This document shows positions 1 through 7,298 of a stretch of DNA of 37,930 nucleotides, piece by piece. The stretch comes from DATGHS01 sp035307785. GTDB lineage: Bacteria > Planctomycetota > Planctomycetia > Gemmatales > Gemmataceae. Location: contig DATGHS010000166.1 in assembly GCA_035307785.1 (NCBI GenBank), forward strand, positions 1 to 37,930, in the 5' to 3' direction. Each line of letters starts with the position of its first letter. Positions within the stretch are counted from its first letter, which is position 1. A model generated the notes under the pieces. The model saw only the letters and a list, made by a program, of their open reading frames with translations. It searched no databases and was not told the origin of the DNA. Both the position numbers and the translations under genes were made by a program.

Positions 1-152
1 GCAATGGGCGCGGCGGCGGCCGTGGGTACGCGGGCGGGCACCACGAACTGCTTGCGGCAATTGCTCTCGGCGCAGGTCACGCGTCGGCCCGCCATGTTGT
101 CGGCCAACTTGTACTTCTTCTTGCAATGCGGGCAGTTAAACGTGATGGCCAT
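1..152 (-). CDS. Zinc-ribbon protein, N-terminal fragment (runs off window)
   Basis: The reading frame starts at an ATG at 152 on the minus strand and stays open to the window edge, giving about 50 residues. The start reads MAITFNCPHCKKKYKL and is followed by a second Cys pair in VTCAESNC, so the four cysteines form a C-x2-C ... C-x4-C zinc ribbon of the MJ0042/FYDLN type. It ends in an Ala/Pro-rich linker, which in planctomycete relatives usually leads to a transmembrane helix and a variable C-terminal domain (family knowledge; not visible here). No strong Shine-Dalgarno sequence is seen; AGGAATCGGGA lies upstream. The function of the full protein cannot be stated. Confidence 0.75.
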   Translation of the reverse strand, partial: MAITFNCPHCKKKYKLADNMAGRRVTCAESNCRKQFVVPARVPTAAAAPI

Positions 153-341
153 GCACTGATCCCGATTCCTGTCAATCCCGGCGGCGATTCCCCGTGCTGG
201 TCATTATGACCCGGATTGCAATGGGCGGCAACATTTGCAATAAAATTGAAGCAGCGAATCGAAGTCCATTGGCCCGGTCACTACATCGCGATACGATTAC
301 TCGGAATTCGGGCAATCCGATATCGGCACAGGAGAAATAAA

Positions 342-569
342 ATGCTGTCCGCGGGCGTTGCCTATCTGTTGTGGTTGCCGGGGCTGCTCGGGATTTGCGG
401 CCTTCACCGTTTCTACGCCGGCAAGCCGATCACGGGGTTGATTTGGCTTTTCACGGTTGGCGTGTTCGGCTTGGGACAGCTAATCGATCTCTTTCTCATC
501 CCATCGATGATCGCCACCGCGAATGCGCGGAATTCACCGAGAGTGATTTACGTCGAGCGCGGGCGGTAA
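342..569 (+). CDS. TM2-domain membrane protein
   Basis: A 75-residue protein with two hydrophobic segments, around residues 3-20 and 31-52, separated by the short turn GLHRFYAGKP. The arrangement GxCGLHRFYxGK followed by a second helix containing GLGQLIDLFLIP is the signature of the TM2 domain (a small two-helix membrane module of unknown biochemical role). The frame is open upstream to 216, but the ATG at 342 has GGAGAAATAA directly before it, and the residues before it are basic and low-quality, so 342 is preferred. A short hairpin (accgcc/ggcggt, about 596-612) lies downstream. Confidence 0.8.
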   Translation: MLSAGVAYLLWLPGLLGICGLHRFYAGKPITGLIWLFTVGVFGLGQLIDLFLIPSMIATANARNSPRVIYVERGR

Positions 570-718
570 TTCAGCCAGAGCTTTTGGTTCGTAGTGACCG
601 CCTTTTGGGCGGTACAGTCGACCCGCTAAAGCGTGTCACTACAAACCGGTTGCCCTCGGTATGTCGTTTGCTCTCATGAAGTTGCATGCAACTTCCGTGG
701 GCGCGAAAGGACGTGCCG

Positions 719-2056
719 ATGGCTACACCCCAGCAAACGAATGCCCCCAAGGCAAGCGAATTACAACAAGTAAACCAACGCCGGCCAGCAAAATCGATGC
801 GGCCCAGTGGTCCATTCGGCCGCCTGGTGAAACTCATTGGCCCCGGTGTCATTACGGGCGCTTCCGACGACGATCCTTCGGGCATCGGCACCTATTCCAT
901 GGCGGGGGCATCGTTGGGCTATTCGATGCTCTGGTGCGCCTGGATCACCTTTCCGCTCATGTTCGCGATCCAGTACATTTGTGCCCGGGTCGGGCTGGCG
1001 AGCGGCGAAGGACTGGCAGCAGCCTTAAATCGGCGCTTTTCCCGAAAGCTTGTTTTCGTCGTCGTTTTAAGTTTGGTTATTGCCAACACCATCAATGCCG
1101 GAGCCGACATCGTGGCTATTGCGGCGGGAATCAACCTGCTCATTCCGATTCGAGTTTCGGCACTTATTCTTCCCGTTTCCGTCTTAATCGTGGTGTTGCA
1201 AATCTGGGGATCGTACCAGCTCATTGCCAACATTTTCCGATGGCTATGTCTCTCGTTGCTTGCATACATTGCGTCATCGTTCCTTGCGCATCCAAGTTGG
1301 CGGCAGGTGGCCTGCGGCACGTTGGTGCCGACGATTCACTTCGACCGCACTTCGCTCTCTATGCTTGTGGCTGTGTTGGGGACTACGATTTCGCCGTACC
1401 TGTTCTTCTGGCAAGCGAGTCAGGAAGTGGAAGAAAAACGGGCGCACGGCCGCGGGCGCTTATGGCAGCGGCGTGGCGCGACGGACGAGGAAGTCCAATA
1501 CCGTGCCTGGGACGTGGGCGTCGGCATGTTCTTCTCCAACGTGGTGATGTTTTTCATCATCTTGGCCAGTGCGGCCACGCTGAACCGCGCCGGGCAGACC
1601 GACATCGGCTCGGCCCAAGACGCGGCGGAAGCGCTGCGACCTCTGGCTGGCGATGCGGCCGCAATCTTGATGGCACTTGGGCTGATCGGAACCGGCTTGC
1701 TGGCAGTTCCCATTCTCACCGGCTCGGCCGGCTACGCGGTCTGCGAGACGTTCCACTGGCCATGCAGCCTCAACGCCAAGCCGCACAAGGCCAAGGAGTT
1801 CTACATCGTGCTAGTAGCATCCACTGCCGGCGGGTTGCTGATCGACTTTCTGGGCGTGAAACCGATGCAGGCGCTCTTTTGGACCGCGGTGATCAACGGC
1901 TTCCTGGCGCCGCCCCTCTTGGTGCTCGTGATGCTCGTGGCCAATAATAAACAGATCATGGGCAAGCGCGTGAACGGTTGGACGCTGAATATTCTCGGCT
2001 GGACGACGGCCGTGGTGATGTTCGCCGCGGCGATCGGACTTGTGTTGACGTGGTGA
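719..2056 (+). CDS. NRAMP-family divalent metal transporter
   Basis: A 445-residue polytopic membrane protein with about 11 hydrophobic segments, belonging to the NRAMP/COG1914 superfamily that imports divalent metals with protons. The first helix carries D52-P-S-G in GASDDDPSGIGTYS, where classical Mn/Fe NRAMPs have D-P-G-N. The sixth helix has GTTISPYLFFWQASQEVEE around residues 216-238, where classical members carry a metal-binding methionine and M-P-H. The Asp and Pro of helix 1 are kept, but the Asn and the helix-6 Met are not, so substrate preference is uncertain. The start at 719 has AAAGGA at good spacing; an in-frame ATG at 686 does not. A 25-bp perfect hairpin follows the stop codon. 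Confidence 0.9.
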   Translation: MATPQQTNAPKASELQQVNQRRPAKSMRPSGPFGRLVKLIGPGVITGASDDDPSGIGTYSMAGASLGYSMLWCAWITFPLMFAIQYICARVGLASGEGLAAALNRRFSRKLVFVVVLSLVIANTINAGADIVAIAAGINLLIPIRVSALILPVSVLIVVLQIWGSYQLIANIFRWLCLSLLAYIASSFLAHPSWRQVACGTLVPTIHFDRTSLSMLVAVLGTTISPYLFFWQASQEVEEKRAHGRGRLWQRRGATDEEVQYRAWDVGVGMFFSNVVMFFIILASAATLNRAGQTDIGSAQDAAEALRPLAGDAAAILMALGLIGTGLLAVPILTGSAGYAVCETFHWPCSLNAKPHKAKEFYIVLVASTAGGLLIDFLGVKPMQALFWTAVINGFLAPPLLVLVMLVANNKQIMGKRVNGWTLNILGWTTAVVMFAAAIGLVLTW

Positions 2057-2062
2057 CCAAAG

Positions 2063-2125
2063 AACGAGCCGGAAGCGTAAGCGACGGGCTTCGTTCGATA
2101 CCGTCGCTTACGCTTCCGGCTCGTT
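2063..2125. repeat. Extragenic palindrome, GAGCCGGAAGCG family, copy 1
   Basis: The arms at 2063-2087 and 2101-2125 are perfect reverse complements over 25 bp with a 13-nt loop. The core is GAGCCGGAAGCGTAAGCGAC. It lies 6 nt after the transporter stop codon. No T-tract follows, so it is not a classical intrinsic terminator, although it could end or protect transcripts. A near-identical copy lies at 2347-2414. Confidence 0.9.
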
Positions 2126-2137
2126 AATGGCTGTTGC

Positions 2138-2269
2138 CTACCGGCAACCGCCAAAGAGAAATGCCAGGATCACTATGGGAAGTGGAAGTCCCAACAGAAG
2201 TGCAATCAGCCCCCAGCGCATGCTGGCGGTTCGCTTGTAAGCTCGAATAAGCATATACTGGGCTCCCAT
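2138..2269 (-). CDS. Possible 43-residue single-helix membrane peptide
   Basis: A short frame between two copies of the same palindrome encodes a peptide beginning MGAQYMLIRAYKRTASMRW, followed by a strong hydrophobic helix (GLIALLLGLPLPIVILAFLF) and the end GGCR. The positive-inside N-terminus and clean hydrophobic stretch resemble a small membrane peptide. No clear Shine-Dalgarno sequence precedes the ATG at 2269, and later ATGs at 2254 or 2218 are also possible. It was not recognised as a known family. Otherwise the 2126-2346 stretch contains nothing identifiable. Confidence 0.35.
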   Translation of the reverse strand: MGAQYMLIRAYKRTASMRWGLIALLLGLPLPIVILAFLFGGCR

Positions 2270-2346
2270 TCTGGAGTAAACGGGTTTGAGATTCCGTGAA
2301 ATCTCGGATGGGCCTAGGAACTGCAAAATGCGTGCCGCCATGAAAA

Positions 2347-2414
2347 CGAAACGAGCCGGAAGCGTAAGCGACGGAGTAGTCCGCCTCCGTCGCTTACGCT
2401 TCCGGCTCGTTTCG
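2347..2414. repeat. Extragenic palindrome, GAGCCGGAAGCG family, copy 2
   Basis: The arms at 2347-2376 and 2385-2414 are perfect reverse complements over 30 bp with an 8-nt loop (tagtccgc). The core is the same as in copy 1, and the arms extend 5 bp further. It ends 15 nt before the ispG stop codon, so ispG mRNA (minus strand) would carry it in its 3' untranslated region. Confidence 0.9.
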
Positions 2415-2429
2415 CACGAGTTATATAGG

Positions 2430-3599
2430 CTATCCAGTAACAACCGGCAGCCGTTTGCGGCTGTGGGCTGGCTTCGCGGTTTCGTTCGGGCCTGCCGCGT
2501 GTTCCTTCTCCCAGGCGGCAACTTCTTGCAGCAGGGCATCGACCATCTCTTCTTCCAGCACGTGGCGCACGATTTCGCCGTTGCGGAAGATAACTCCTTT
2601 GCCGTTGCCGGCCGCGATGCCGATGTCGGCTTCACGCGCTTCGCCGGGGCCGTTCACCACGCAGCCGAGCACGCTGATCTTCACCGGCGTCTTTTTGCCG
2701 GCGAGCCGCTGCTCCAACTCTGCGATGATTTTTTCGAGGTCGATGGCAAGCCGGCCGCAGGTGGGGCAGGCGATCAACTCCGGCTTGCGCACGCGCCGGC
2801 CGGTGGCTTGCAGGATGTCAAAAGCAGCGGCCACCTCGGGAACGGGATCGCCTAACAGGCTGATGCGAATCGTGTCGCCAATGCCGTCGAGCAAGATCGG
2901 AGCCAGACCGCAAGCCGATTTCGTGACCGCATACGGCGCCTTACCGGCTTCGGTCACGCCGATGTGCGTGGGGTAGTCGGCCTGTTTGGCGTAGAGCCGG
3001 TAGGCTTCCACCACGGTCATCACGTCGCTCGATTTCAGCGAGACGATGATGTCGTGGTACCCCTCGCTTTCGGCAATCTCGATGTACCGCAGGGCGCTAT
3101 CGACCATGGCCGGCGGACAAGGGTAGCCGTACTTCATGGCCATCTCGCGTTCGAGGCTGCCGGCATTCACGCCGATGCGCATGGAGACGCCCTTCGCCTT
3201 GCACTTGCGAATGACCTGCCGATAACGGTCGTAGCCGCCGATGTTGCCGGGGTTGATGCGAATTTTGTCGATGGGGTGCTCGAGTGCCGCCAGAGCCATC
3301 TTGTAATCGAAGTGAATGTCGCAAATGAGCGGCACCTTGATCCGCCGCTTGATTTCGCTGAGCACAGCGGCGTCTTCCGGCTTCGGTACGGTGACGCGCA
3401 CAATTTCGCAGCCTGCTTCTTCCAGCCGGTGAATCTGGGCGATGACGTCCTCGACCTGGTTGGTGTCGGGTGTGGTCATCGATTGCACCCAGATCGGGTT
3501 GTCGCCGCCGACAATGACGGTGCCCACCGCTACCTCGCGCGTCTTGTGCCGGCGAAACGGCGATTGGTACAATTGCGGCGCAGGTACTTCCGGCTGCAT
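2430..3599 (-). CDS. ispG: 4-hydroxy-3-methylbut-2-enyl diphosphate synthase (IspG/GcpE)
   Basis: A 389-residue protein that matches IspG along its whole length. IspG reductively opens methylerythritol cyclodiphosphate to HMBPP in the MEP isoprenoid pathway, using a [4Fe-4S] cluster in the cytoplasm. The N-terminal TIM-barrel part shows GGDNPIWVQSMTTPDT. The cluster ligands are visible as C278-P-T-C281 and C313 in VLGCVVNGPGE, with the conserved glutamate at 320. The length is that of the ordinary two-domain bacterial form, without the plant-type insert. The ATG at 3599 has GGAGA six bases upstream and replaces the longer frame that opens at 3785. The gene lies 182 bp downstream of the giant kinase-like gene on the same strand. 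The last ~20 residues are a basic tail beyond the family core. Confidence 0.97.
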   Translation of the reverse strand: MQPEVPAPQLYQSPFRRHKTREVAVGTVIVGGDNPIWVQSMTTPDTNQVEDVIAQIHRLEEAGCEIVRVTVPKPEDAAVLSEIKRRIKVPLICDIHFDYKMALAALEHPIDKIRINPGNIGGYDRYRQVIRKCKAKGVSMRIGVNAGSLEREMAMKYGYPCPPAMVDSALRYIEIAESEGYHDIIVSLKSSDVMTVVEAYRLYAKQADYPTHIGVTEAGKAPYAVTKSACGLAPILLDGIGDTIRISLLGDPVPEVAAAFDILQATGRRVRKPELIACPTCGRLAIDLEKIIAELEQRLAGKKTPVKISVLGCVVNGPGEAREADIGIAAGNGKGVIFRNGEIVRHVLEEEMVDALLQEVAAWEKEHAAGPNETAKPAHSRKRLPVVTG

Positions 3600-3781
3600 G
3601 CGAAGTCTCCAATTTTTGCGGCCTTCAAAGCCATTCATAGCAGATATCGCGAATGCCGGTAAGAGCAGTCGAGCCCCGCTGGAGTAACCGCAATCGAGTA
3701 TGGCGGGCAACCAATAGTGCCAGCGGCGGGGCTTGTCCCCGACGAATCTGCCGCGGGATGAACCCGACGGCTCGCCACATT

Positions 3782-6700
3782 TCACTTCGGCAACTGCACG
3801 CTCAGCAGCTTCCTATCCGTCAGCAGCACGGCATGCGTTCCGTCGGCTGCCACCACGAGTTGCTTCACTGGTCCGCCGGCGAAAGCGGCGTATTCCTTTA
3901 TCTTTTTGCCGTCAGGGCCGAAGTGGATTAAAGAATGCTCGGGCGTGCTGGCCCAGGCGCCGGTGGCGTCGAAAGCCAGGCCGAATGCGCCGCGGCCATG
4001 CGCGATCTGGAAAACGGGCTTCTTCAGATCGCCGACCGCAAATACGGCCGTGCTGCCGGGATTGACATCTTTGGCCAGGTCGCCGTCGGGCTTATTGCCG
4101 TCGGGATAGAACAGCGCGACAAATTTGTTGTCGGGGCTAATCAAGATCTGCCCGCTGTCGCTCGGCCCGAGGGTGGGGCCGGATTCCGAGAAGACCATTT
4201 TCAGGTTTTCCAGCTTCCAGCGGCATAGCCGGCCGCCGCGCGTGAAGAAGTATTTGCCATCGGGGGTTAACGTAGGTTCGGCGCGCGGGACTGTGGCCAG
4301 TTGCTTGTCGCTAATTATCTGCGGCTTCACCGTGAAAGTGCCGAGATCGAGAACGCAGAGAATTCCTGGGGGTTCGCAGCGGGCTACGGCCACACTTTGG
4401 CTCGGCGACGCGGCAATCCATTTTGGCGTCGCCAGCGGGCCGGATTGCTTTAGCGTTAAAGAATCCTGGTCGAGCAATTTCGTATCACCGGAATTGGCGA
4501 CGATCACACCCTCGGAACTGACGGTAAGCACCGTGCACTTGTTTGTCGGCTCCTTGGCCAGTTGTTTGCCATCCCAGCCAAAGCGGCGCAGCTCGCCGCT
4601 CTTGTCGATGGCGTAGAACGATTTCCCGTCGGCCGCGACACACATGTTCGGCAACAACGTGGCCGCCGGCGCTTCGACTTCGATCACACTCAGGTCGTCC
4701 ACCTTGCGACCGGCGCCGATTACGGGCCGGAACGGGTCGTCACTTGGCTTGAACGGATTTTCTTCCGTGGGCTTGAAGGGGTTCTCTTCCGTGGGCTTGA
4801 ACGGATTCTCTTCCGTTGTCGCGGCGGCTTTGCCGAAGTAAGCAATCGTGCGCCAGGCATCCCAAGCGGAATTGGATACTTTGGTGTCGCTGTCCAGCGT
4901 GACGGGTTTCAATGCGGGAATGCTGCCGGTGGTGCCGTAAAGTTTGAGGAAGTCGCAGGCTTTAATGCGAATATTGGCGTCGCGGTTGCTGAGCGCGGCC
5001 TGCATGGCTTTCTCGGCCGGTGTGCCGATTAGTTTCAGGGCATCAAACGCGTAGCCCCCGTTGAAGAAGTTGCCCAGTTGGCTCACCAGGAACTGGGCGG
5101 CCTGGGCGGAGCGCAACTTGCCGAGAGCTTCGATAATCGGCTGGGCCGCTCCCAAATCGCCGGCCTTCTGCTGCCCAAGCTGGAGCAGGATCGGCACGTC
5201 ATCTTCCGTTCCCCAGACGCCGAGCGCTTTGATGGCATCGTTGTCAAACTGCTGCACCAGCGGCCGCAGCGCCGCTCGCACGCCGGTTCGTGAATCTTCT
5301 GTCGGCGAGGCTTCCATCAACTGCCGGACCGCCTGAGTGCGGATTCCCAGGTTCTGGCCTTGAATGTTGCGAAGGACGGTTTGCATCTGAGCCTTGGTCA
5401 GTCTTGGCCCGGCCAGCGGGTTGGTGGCGGTCTGCGGCCGCTCGGCCGGTTGCTGCACGGCAACCGTGAGGCGATCGCCTTCTTCGCCTAGCGCGCCTAA
5501 CTCGGTCCGCCGCACGATGTCGTTCATGCTCTTGCTGCTAAGCACTTTGAAACTAAGCGTGGTGCCGGAGTACGTTTTGCTCTTGATGCTCCCTTTCACA
5601 TCGCGCGAGTACTCGGCGGAGCCGGGGAATTTCGTGTATTCGAGTTCCGTCTTCAAGCGACTCTCGACGAAGTCGGCCACAGTCTTTGTGGGCACGTCCT
5701 GGAATTCGATGGTGTACAACTTGTTTTCGGCAACCGGCGGCTTGGCATTGTTTGCGACAGGTTCAAACGGGTTTTGTTCCGGCTGCTTGTTGGGCCGCGT
5801 TTCTTGCGCATGGTTCGACGATGCGCTTGGGTCCACATTGGTTTGTGCAACCGCGTCCGGCTGGGTATCAGAACTGCCGCGATTCAGGTACAGGATGACG
5901 ACAAGCACGGGCACCCCGATGAGGGCCACGAGCCCGCCGGCGCCCACGAGCCAAACCCAGACCGGAATGCCGCTGCGGACAGGTGCTTCCTCATATTCTT
6001 CCTCTGGCTCGTCTTCGCGCTCGGCCGGTTTAGAGGGCGACACAATCCGCGTGCGCACCGTTACCGGCGGAGGAACCGCCACGGCGGGCACCGTCACCGG
6101 TTGTGTTTTGCATTCGGCCTCCAGGCGCTCCAGGCAGCGGCTGATGATCGCGAAGTCCACTGGCCGGTCTTCGGGATTCGGCGACACGCAGCGTTGTAGC
6201 AAGTCGGCCAGCATGGGCGGAATGCTTTTCCACTGCTGAGCCGACGGTTGCGTGGTCTGGAAGAGGGCGAGGCAGCAAGTGCGGGCGAAGCTGTAAACGT
6301 CGCTGGCTTTCGTAACTTGGCCGCCGGGCTGCTTCTGTTCGGGCGCCACGCAGTCCTTCGGCCCGCGTTTAATACTGAGCCCGCAGTCGACTAGCATCAC
6401 TATGAATTGAGCGTTGCCATTGCCATCTGCAGAGCAGCGTACCAGCAGGCTGGCTGGGTTGATGTTTCGATGAAGAATGTCTTTGCTGTGTGCCGCCTCT
6501 AAGCCGGCCGCGACCGGTCCTACCAGATCGATCAACTCCGTCGGCGTCAGGACGCCGTGGTTGTTTACATATTCTTCGAGCGTGACGCCATCGAAGTACT
6601 CGGTCACGAGATATGGCCGGCCATGGCTTTCCGGCTCGACGTAGCCGGAATCCAGTTGCCGAGCGATCGCGGGGTGATCGATTCCTTGCAATGCCTTGGC

Positions 6701-6994
6701 TTCCGCCAGGATTTCCTCAACGTCTCGATCCAGATTCTCGCTCCGAAGCGCCTTGACCACGACAGGACTATTGCGGAACTTGTGCTTGCACACGAATGCG
6801 ACGTCGGAATCGCTTGCGGCAAGCACGCGCTGCGGCAGATACTTGCCCACGGCGAACGGAGCGAAGCGCCGGCCGTCGATCTTGGCGGCTTCCACCATCT
6901 CGCGAATGGCGGTGCCGAAGTCGCCCCGCTTTAGGGCCGCCTCGTAGGCCTGCATGTGCGCTTCGCCCTGGGCGATCTCGTCAGTGATGGCCAT
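3782..6994 (-). CDS. Membrane pseudokinase with HEAT-like repeats and C-terminal propeller
   Basis: A 1070-residue protein. Residues ~45-300 have the fold pattern of a Ser/Thr protein kinase (VVVK lysine at 81, DCG at 203-205, APE at 217-219). The catalytic loop reads HRNINPASLL at 175-184 instead of HRDxKPxN, so the catalytic Asp and the metal-binding Asn are replaced, and the glycine loop is missing. It is predicted to be a pseudokinase. A Pro/Glu-rich linker leads to one transmembrane helix (~344-370). The extracytoplasmic half has a small domain, HEAT-like helical repeats (~535-720), three tandem copies of the octapeptide TEENPFKP, and a ~300-residue region with WD40/PQQ-like beta-propeller character. 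The start at 6994 has GGAGAAGAAT directly upstream; the ATG at 7006 overlaps that ribosome site. The ATCCGTG-type palindrome begins 14 nt before the start. The substrate or partner is unknown. Confidence 0.85.
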   Translation of the reverse strand: MAITDEIAQGEAHMQAYEAALKRGDFGTAIREMVEAAKIDGRRFAPFAVGKYLPQRVLAASDSDVAFVCKHKFRNSPVVVKALRSENLDRDVEEILAEAKALQGIDHPAIARQLDSGYVEPESHGRPYLVTEYFDGVTLEEYVNNHGVLTPTELIDLVGPVAAGLEAAHSKDILHRNINPASLLVRCSADGNGNAQFIVMLVDCGLSIKRGPKDCVAPEQKQPGGQVTKASDVYSFARTCCLALFQTTQPSAQQWKSIPPMLADLLQRCVSPNPEDRPVDFAIISRCLERLEAECKTQPVTVPAVAVPPPVTVRTRIVSPSKPAEREDEPEEEYEEAPVRSGIPVWVWLVGAGGLVALIGVPVLVVILYLNRGSSDTQPDAVAQTNVDPSASSNHAQETRPNKQPEQNPFEPVANNAKPPVAENKLYTIEFQDVPTKTVADFVESRLKTELEYTKFPGSAEYSRDVKGSIKSKTYSGTTLSFKVLSSKSMNDIVRRTELGALGEEGDRLTVAVQQPAERPQTATNPLAGPRLTKAQMQTVLRNIQGQNLGIRTQAVRQLMEASPTEDSRTGVRAALRPLVQQFDNDAIKALGVWGTEDDVPILLQLGQQKAGDLGAAQPIIEALGKLRSAQAAQFLVSQLGNFFNGGYAFDALKLIGTPAEKAMQAALSNRDANIRIKACDFLKLYGTTGSIPALKPVTLDSDTKVSNSAWDAWRTIAYFGKAAATTEENPFKPTEENPFKPTEENPFKPSDDPFRPVIGAGRKVDDLSVIEVEAPAATLLPNMCVAADGKSFYAIDKSGELRRFGWDGKQLAKEPTNKCTVLTVSSEGVIVANSGDTKLLDQDSLTLKQSGPLATPKWIAASPSQSVAVARCEPPGILCVLDLGTFTVKPQIISDKQLATVPRAEPTLTPDGKYFFTRGGRLCRWKLENLKMVFSESGPTLGPSDSGQILISPDNKFVALFYPDGNKPDGDLAKDVNPGSTAVFAVGDLKKPVFQIAHGRGAFGLAFDATGAWASTPEHSLIHFGPDGKKIKEYAAFAGGPVKQLVVAADGTHAVLLTDRKLLSVQLPK
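4736..4818 (-). repeat. In-frame 24-bp tandem repeat encoding TEENPFKP
   Basis: Three consecutive 24-bp units within the pseudokinase gene encode ENPFKPTE repeats and are followed by a degenerate fourth unit (SDDPFRP). A related NPFEP motif occurs earlier in the same protein. The repeats sit between the helical repeats and the propeller and probably form a flexible spacer of variable length. Confidence 0.85.
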
Positions 6995-7008
6995 ATTCTT
7001 CTCCATTT

Positions 7009-7122
7009 AGCCCACAAATGAACACGGACTTTGTAACACGGATGAACACGGATTTGCACACGATCAATTAGTTTCTGATCCGTGCTAATCGGTGTTTTGG
7101 AATCCGTGTTTATCCGTGGGCT
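7009..7122. repeat. Extragenic palindrome, ATCCGTG family, copy 1
   Basis: A long imperfect inverted repeat. The left side has agcccacaaatgaacacgga and cacggatgaacacggat; the right side has their near-complements, ending atccgtgtttatccgtgggct. It fills the space between the divergent pseudokinase and DUF4139 genes and begins 14 nt upstream of the pseudokinase start. The remaining 7123-7298 sequence holds no recognisable gene and probably carries the promoter of the DUF4139 gene. Confidence 0.85.
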
Positions 7123-7298
7123 TTGCTTGATCTGTATTCGTCGCTTCCTGTATCGAATTTGTAACTACTCCACTCTCCGCTCTGTTCCCGCCATCGCGGT
7201 CGTGGTAGCTTTGCTGCACTTGCGCCAACGAAGCTGGTTGGCCGGCGTTCACTTGATTGTATGATATGGCTTTCCCTTCTCTCCACGGAGATTCACAA

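Noticed and set aside
596..612. The accgcc/ggcggt hairpin as a terminator or riboswitch for the metal transporter
   Set aside because: The stem is only 6 bp, there is no T-tract, and no known metal-riboswitch core could be recognised.
661..1947. A 428-residue open frame overlapping the NRAMP gene
   Set aside because: It has Arg/His/Gly-rich composition without domains and is a shadow frame of the transporter gene.
5394..6239. A 281-residue open frame opposite the pseudokinase gene
   Set aside because: It is Ser-rich with no recognisable motif. It lies fully inside a larger gene with clear domains.
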